This document shows positions 60,425-64,000 of a DNA stretch of 64,000 nt, piece after piece. A program made the position numbers and the translations under genes. This DNA comes from an uncultured Clostridia bacterium (lineage in GTDB: Bacteria > Bacillota > Clostridia > Christensenellales > UBA1242). The first letter of the stretch is position 1. Each line of letters opens with the position of its first letter. Location of the stretch: the NCBI GenBank assembly GCA_934754375.1, contig CAKVHT010000001.1:558001-622000 (forward strand). Reading direction: 5' to 3'. The notes below the pieces were generated by a model that saw only the letters and a program-made list of their open reading frames with translations, did not search any database and was not told the DNA's origin.

Positions 60425-61156
60425 AATATTTATTGTGTTGCGCTTTGCCAAAATATCTGACTGGATATTGAGAGCATCATTCACAAAGTCTTGATGCAAA
60501 TCACACAACATTCTATATTCATTGTTACTATACTTAACATTCCAACGTTCTGTATGCAATGCTTTTACAATCTTATAATATTTATCATCTGGTTGTTTAG
60601 CACTTTTTAAGATTAACGAAGCTGTTGAAATATGCATACCATTCAATATCATAAACAACTCATAATATGATAAAAAACGTTTTTCTTTATTCCTTTTATA
60701 TAGTTGTCTATAGGCTGTAATTGATAAAACTTTGGGTGTGCCGTCCTTAGATTTGTCACAAGCCTTAATAAAATCTTCAGCATACATTTTGCAAAGTTTG
60801 CTATCTATGCTACGATAAGGATTTTTTTCTGCTCTTTCTGGCAAATCGTCATCATAATCATTATCCATATTGCCATCATATACATATTTCAATCTATCAC
60901 ATATTTGTTCTGCTTGGTTTGCAGGCATAAATCGAACACAAGCCACAACTTCTTCTGCTGTCATATTGTTTTCGATTGCAATGTTGACAAATTGGTTAAT
61001 GCTATCTTTTACACTGTCAGGCAAAATTTCAAATTCACGTTCTTTCATGTGTTTAACACCTTCAATCATGTATTTGAGATCTGCTTCTTCTTTCGCTTTT
61101 TTTAATTCTTCAGGTGTTAATTTTTTTGTATCAGGTTTTTTTGCTTCTTCCATCAT
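60422..61156 (-). CDS. Unknown helical cytoplasmic protein, leaderless
   Basis: 244 residues from ATG 61154-61156. Very charged and helical; lysine/glutamate-rich N-terminus, an acidic patch near 95-103 (NDYDDDLPE), and an ARM-like helical C-terminal half. No family recognised. A consensus promoter ends 6 nt before this ATG, so the longer GTG-initiated form is rejected. Confidence 0.65.
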   Translation of the reverse strand: MMEEAKKPDTKKLTPEELKKAKEEADLKYMIEGVKHMKEREFEILPDSVKDSINQFVNIAIENNMTAEEVVACVRFMPANQAEQICDRLKYVYDGNMDNDYDDDLPERAEKNPYRSIDSKLCKMYAEDFIKACDKSKDGTPKVLSITAYRQLYKRNKEKRFLSYYELFMILNGMHISTASLILKSAKQPDDKYYKIVKALHTERWNVKYSNNEYRMLCDLHQDFVNDALNIQSDILAKRNTINI

Positions 61157-61162
61157 AACAAA

Positions 61163-61191
61163 ATGATAACACACAACAGTTGTTTTGTCAA
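61163..61191 (-). promoter_or_regulatory. Leaderless-type promoter of the 60422 gene
   Basis: TTGACA (61186-61191), 17-nt spacer, TATCAT (61163-61168) with TGT extension; exactly 6 nt to ATG. Confidence 0.85.
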
Positions 61192-61323
61192 ATCTAGATT
61201 ATTTTAATCAAAATTAATTTATTGATATATTGCATATTTTAAAGACTTTTTGAAAAACAAAATAAATTAACCTAAATGTTTTATTAATATTCGCAATCAA
61301 TTAACCAATTATTAACTAAACGC

Positions 61324-61356
61324 AAAAAAAAAACGAGAGGGTTAATCTCGTTCTTT
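61324..61356 (-). terminator. Intrinsic terminator of the 16S rRNA transcript
   Basis: AACGAGA (61332-61338) / TCTCGTT (61346-61352) hairpin followed by T9 on the minus strand, 130-160 nt after the 16S 3' end. Confidence 0.88.
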
Positions 61357-61365
61357 TAAATATTT

Positions 61366-61386
61366 ATATCTCAACTTCAAAGGTAC
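61366..61386 (-). other. 3' half of a candidate 16S processing stem
   Basis: RNA GUACCU...UUGAGAUAU (61386 to 61366) pairs with AUAUCUUAA..AGGUAC in the leader (63189-63204), enclosing the 16S alone. Confidence 0.5.
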
Positions 61387-61487
61387 ATCACGTTTTTTGT
61401 TCCCATATTTTTTTAACGAGTGTTATGTTCACTCACACTATTCAAGATAACTTTAAGTTATCAAGTCGACTTTAAAGATATGCTCTT

Positions 61488-63060
<1,573 letters not shown>

Positions 63061-63285
63061 GGTATTGAAAATTTATCTTGCGATAAACAAACAATCTTTG
63101 TAAATACCTTGCTCATTAAGCTTGGCTAATTTTCGTTGTTCAAAAAACTTGGAATTGGCAGAAACTTTTGTTCAAATTTCTTACCATAGTACCTATTAAG
63201 ATATAAATTGTTCTTACAAACCTTATCGGTTCGGCTCTTGAATTGCAAGGCAATTTTCATGCCCCTTTATTTCAAGTGCAAGATT
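63061..63285 (-). other. 16S rRNA leader
   Basis: Transcribed leader with a GCAAGGCAATTTTCATGCC hairpin and the 5' half of the processing stem (63189-63204). No tRNA or ORF. Confidence 0.6.
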
Positions 63286-63314
63286 AAGATACCACATTTA
63301 AAATCTTTTGTCAA
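63286..63314 (-). promoter_or_regulatory. rRNA promoter P2
   Basis: TTGACA (63309-63314), 17-nt spacer, TATCTT (63286-63291) with TGG extension. Confidence 0.85.
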
Positions 63315-63419
63315 CACTTTTTTCAAAACTTTTTTAATTTTTTTCAAAAATTTTTTGAAATTTGTTTAAAAGTTTTAAACGGCTCTTAAAAAATGCTTTC
63401 TTAATTCAAAAGCATACGT

Positions 63420-63448
63420 ATAGTAACATACCAAAAATCATTTGTCAA
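63420..63448 (-). promoter_or_regulatory. rRNA promoter P1
   Basis: TTGACA (63443-63448), 17-nt spacer, TACTAT (63420-63425) with TGT extension. Confidence 0.85.
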
Positions 63449-63950
63449 AGGTTTTTACAAACTTTTTTTAAAATTTTAGCAACTTTTTTTAAAAATTTAC
63501 AAATTTATCCAAAAACAGCTTAAAACATGCTATGTTATTGCTGTTTGATGTGTTTATACACACCTTGTTTAGCAATAAAAAAGCGATAAATTATTTGTAT
63601 TTCTATTAAAATTTTAGTTTTTGCAATGCTTAATAGGTCATTAATAAACAAAAAAAGTGAAGAAGTCTGCATCCTCACTTTTTATTTTTCAATTTACAAC
63701 ACATCGTTTGATTTGGCTATGTTAAACCATGAAAATCACAAAATTCAAAAACAATCATTATTTTAATATCTGCTGGAAGTTCATATCTCTTAATTTTTCT
63801 ATTCATTTAAAGAAATATAAATATTTAGTTATATATATTGGAATGTTTTTACAATTATATTCATTGTATATTCATCAACACATCTTAAATAATAGATTTT
63901 TCAAAATATTAAAGCCTTGATGTCAGGTTTGCCAACCAAACACACCAAAA
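63449..63950. other. AT-rich region upstream of rRNA promoters
   Basis: A bidirectional terminator (AAAAAGTGA / TCACTTTTT, 63649-63686) ends the gene that enters from the right. The rest has no supported gene; a 63-codon AT-rich frame at 63729-63920 looks spurious. Confidence 0.6.
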
Positions 63951-64000
63951 TTAAACTGCAAGACCAACCATAATGTCAACTGCTTCTTGGATTGTCATCT
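63951..64000 (-). CDS. C-terminal end of an unidentified protein (partial)
   Basis: The last 16 codons visible on the minus strand end MTIQEAVDIMVGLAV and TAA at 63951-63953. Good coding character, but too short to name. Confidence 0.45.
   Translation of the reverse strand, partial: MTIQEAVDIMVGLAV

Noticed and set aside
63729..63920. 63-residue AT-rich ORF
   Set aside because: Low-complexity aromatic/Ile/Lys composition, no SD, no leaderless promoter geometry.

Overview
The window is a low-GC, endospore-forming Firmicute, most likely an uncultured gut-associated member of the Clostridia. The evidence is four sporulation proteins (SigK, SigG, SpoIIGA-SigE and a PdaB-like deacetylase), a CIRCE/HrcA heat-shock system, the Bacillus-type order lepA-hemW-hrcA-grpE, RNase J, the TrhP/TrmR tRNA-modification pair, and surface proteins of kinds common in gut Clostridia (LamG-like, MucBP-like, HDWG-type Cys/His motifs). 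Species cannot be assigned from the sequence alone.

Layout. 1-6.2 kb: the minus-strand lepA-hemW-(surface protein)-hrcA-grpE block, cut by the left edge. 6.3-9.2 kb: sigK, the RNase P RNA with a duplicated 54-bp promoter-proximal repeat, and a lipoprotein. 9.4-20.4 kb: housekeeping genes, mainly minus strand (tatD, plsY, der, feoAB, a lipid kinase, trhP, trmR, rnj). 20.7-31.5 kb: M16 peptidase, MacB-like ABC transporter, transglutaminase-like protein, a 1057-residue M64 surface metalloprotease and a membrane-anchored alkaline phosphatase. 31.7-32.8 kb: six tRNAs. 32.9-41.3 kb: DegV, SDR, phosphoketolase, an HA-repeat protein, MurG, an unknown protein and thymidine kinase. 41.5-42.3 kb: tRNA-Lys and tRNA-Gln, the former with a structured 134-bp duplication. 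42.4-51.5 kb: a compact head-and-neck phage module (terminase, portal, scaffold, coat, adaptor candidate, hub candidate, phi-LC3 holin) without visible integrase, replication, tail-tube or lysin genes. 51.6-61.2 kb: SH3 protein, phage-type regulator, SSB-like protein, PdaB-like deacetylase, sigG, spoIIGA-sigE, two unknown proteins and a membrane-anchored papain-like protease. 61.5-63.5 kb: a 16S rRNA gene with tandem promoters and its own terminator, not followed by 23S rRNA.

How the parts fit. Sigma-E (processed by SpoIIGA), sigma-G and sigma-K belong to one sporulation cascade, although sigG is divergent from spoIIGA-sigE. TrhP and TrmR act successively on wobble uridine. Phosphoketolase suggests a pentose/fructose-phosphate bypass. 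Three secreted or anchored hydrolases (M64, C1, alkaline phosphatase) suggest a nutrient-scavenging, host-associated surface.

The most unusual signals are: (1) about a quarter of the genes, including lepA, der, plsY, tdk and spoIIGA, have no Shine-Dalgarno sequence and instead a sigma-A type -10 box ending 5-9 nt (most often exactly 6 nt) before the ATG, predicting leaderless mRNAs, while the phage genes all keep Shine-Dalgarno sites; (2) GrpE carries a metallothionein-like N-terminus with 13 cysteines; (3) the minimal P22-like capsid module; (4) the solitary 16S gene. All family assignments come from reading the protein sequences; no database search was possible.
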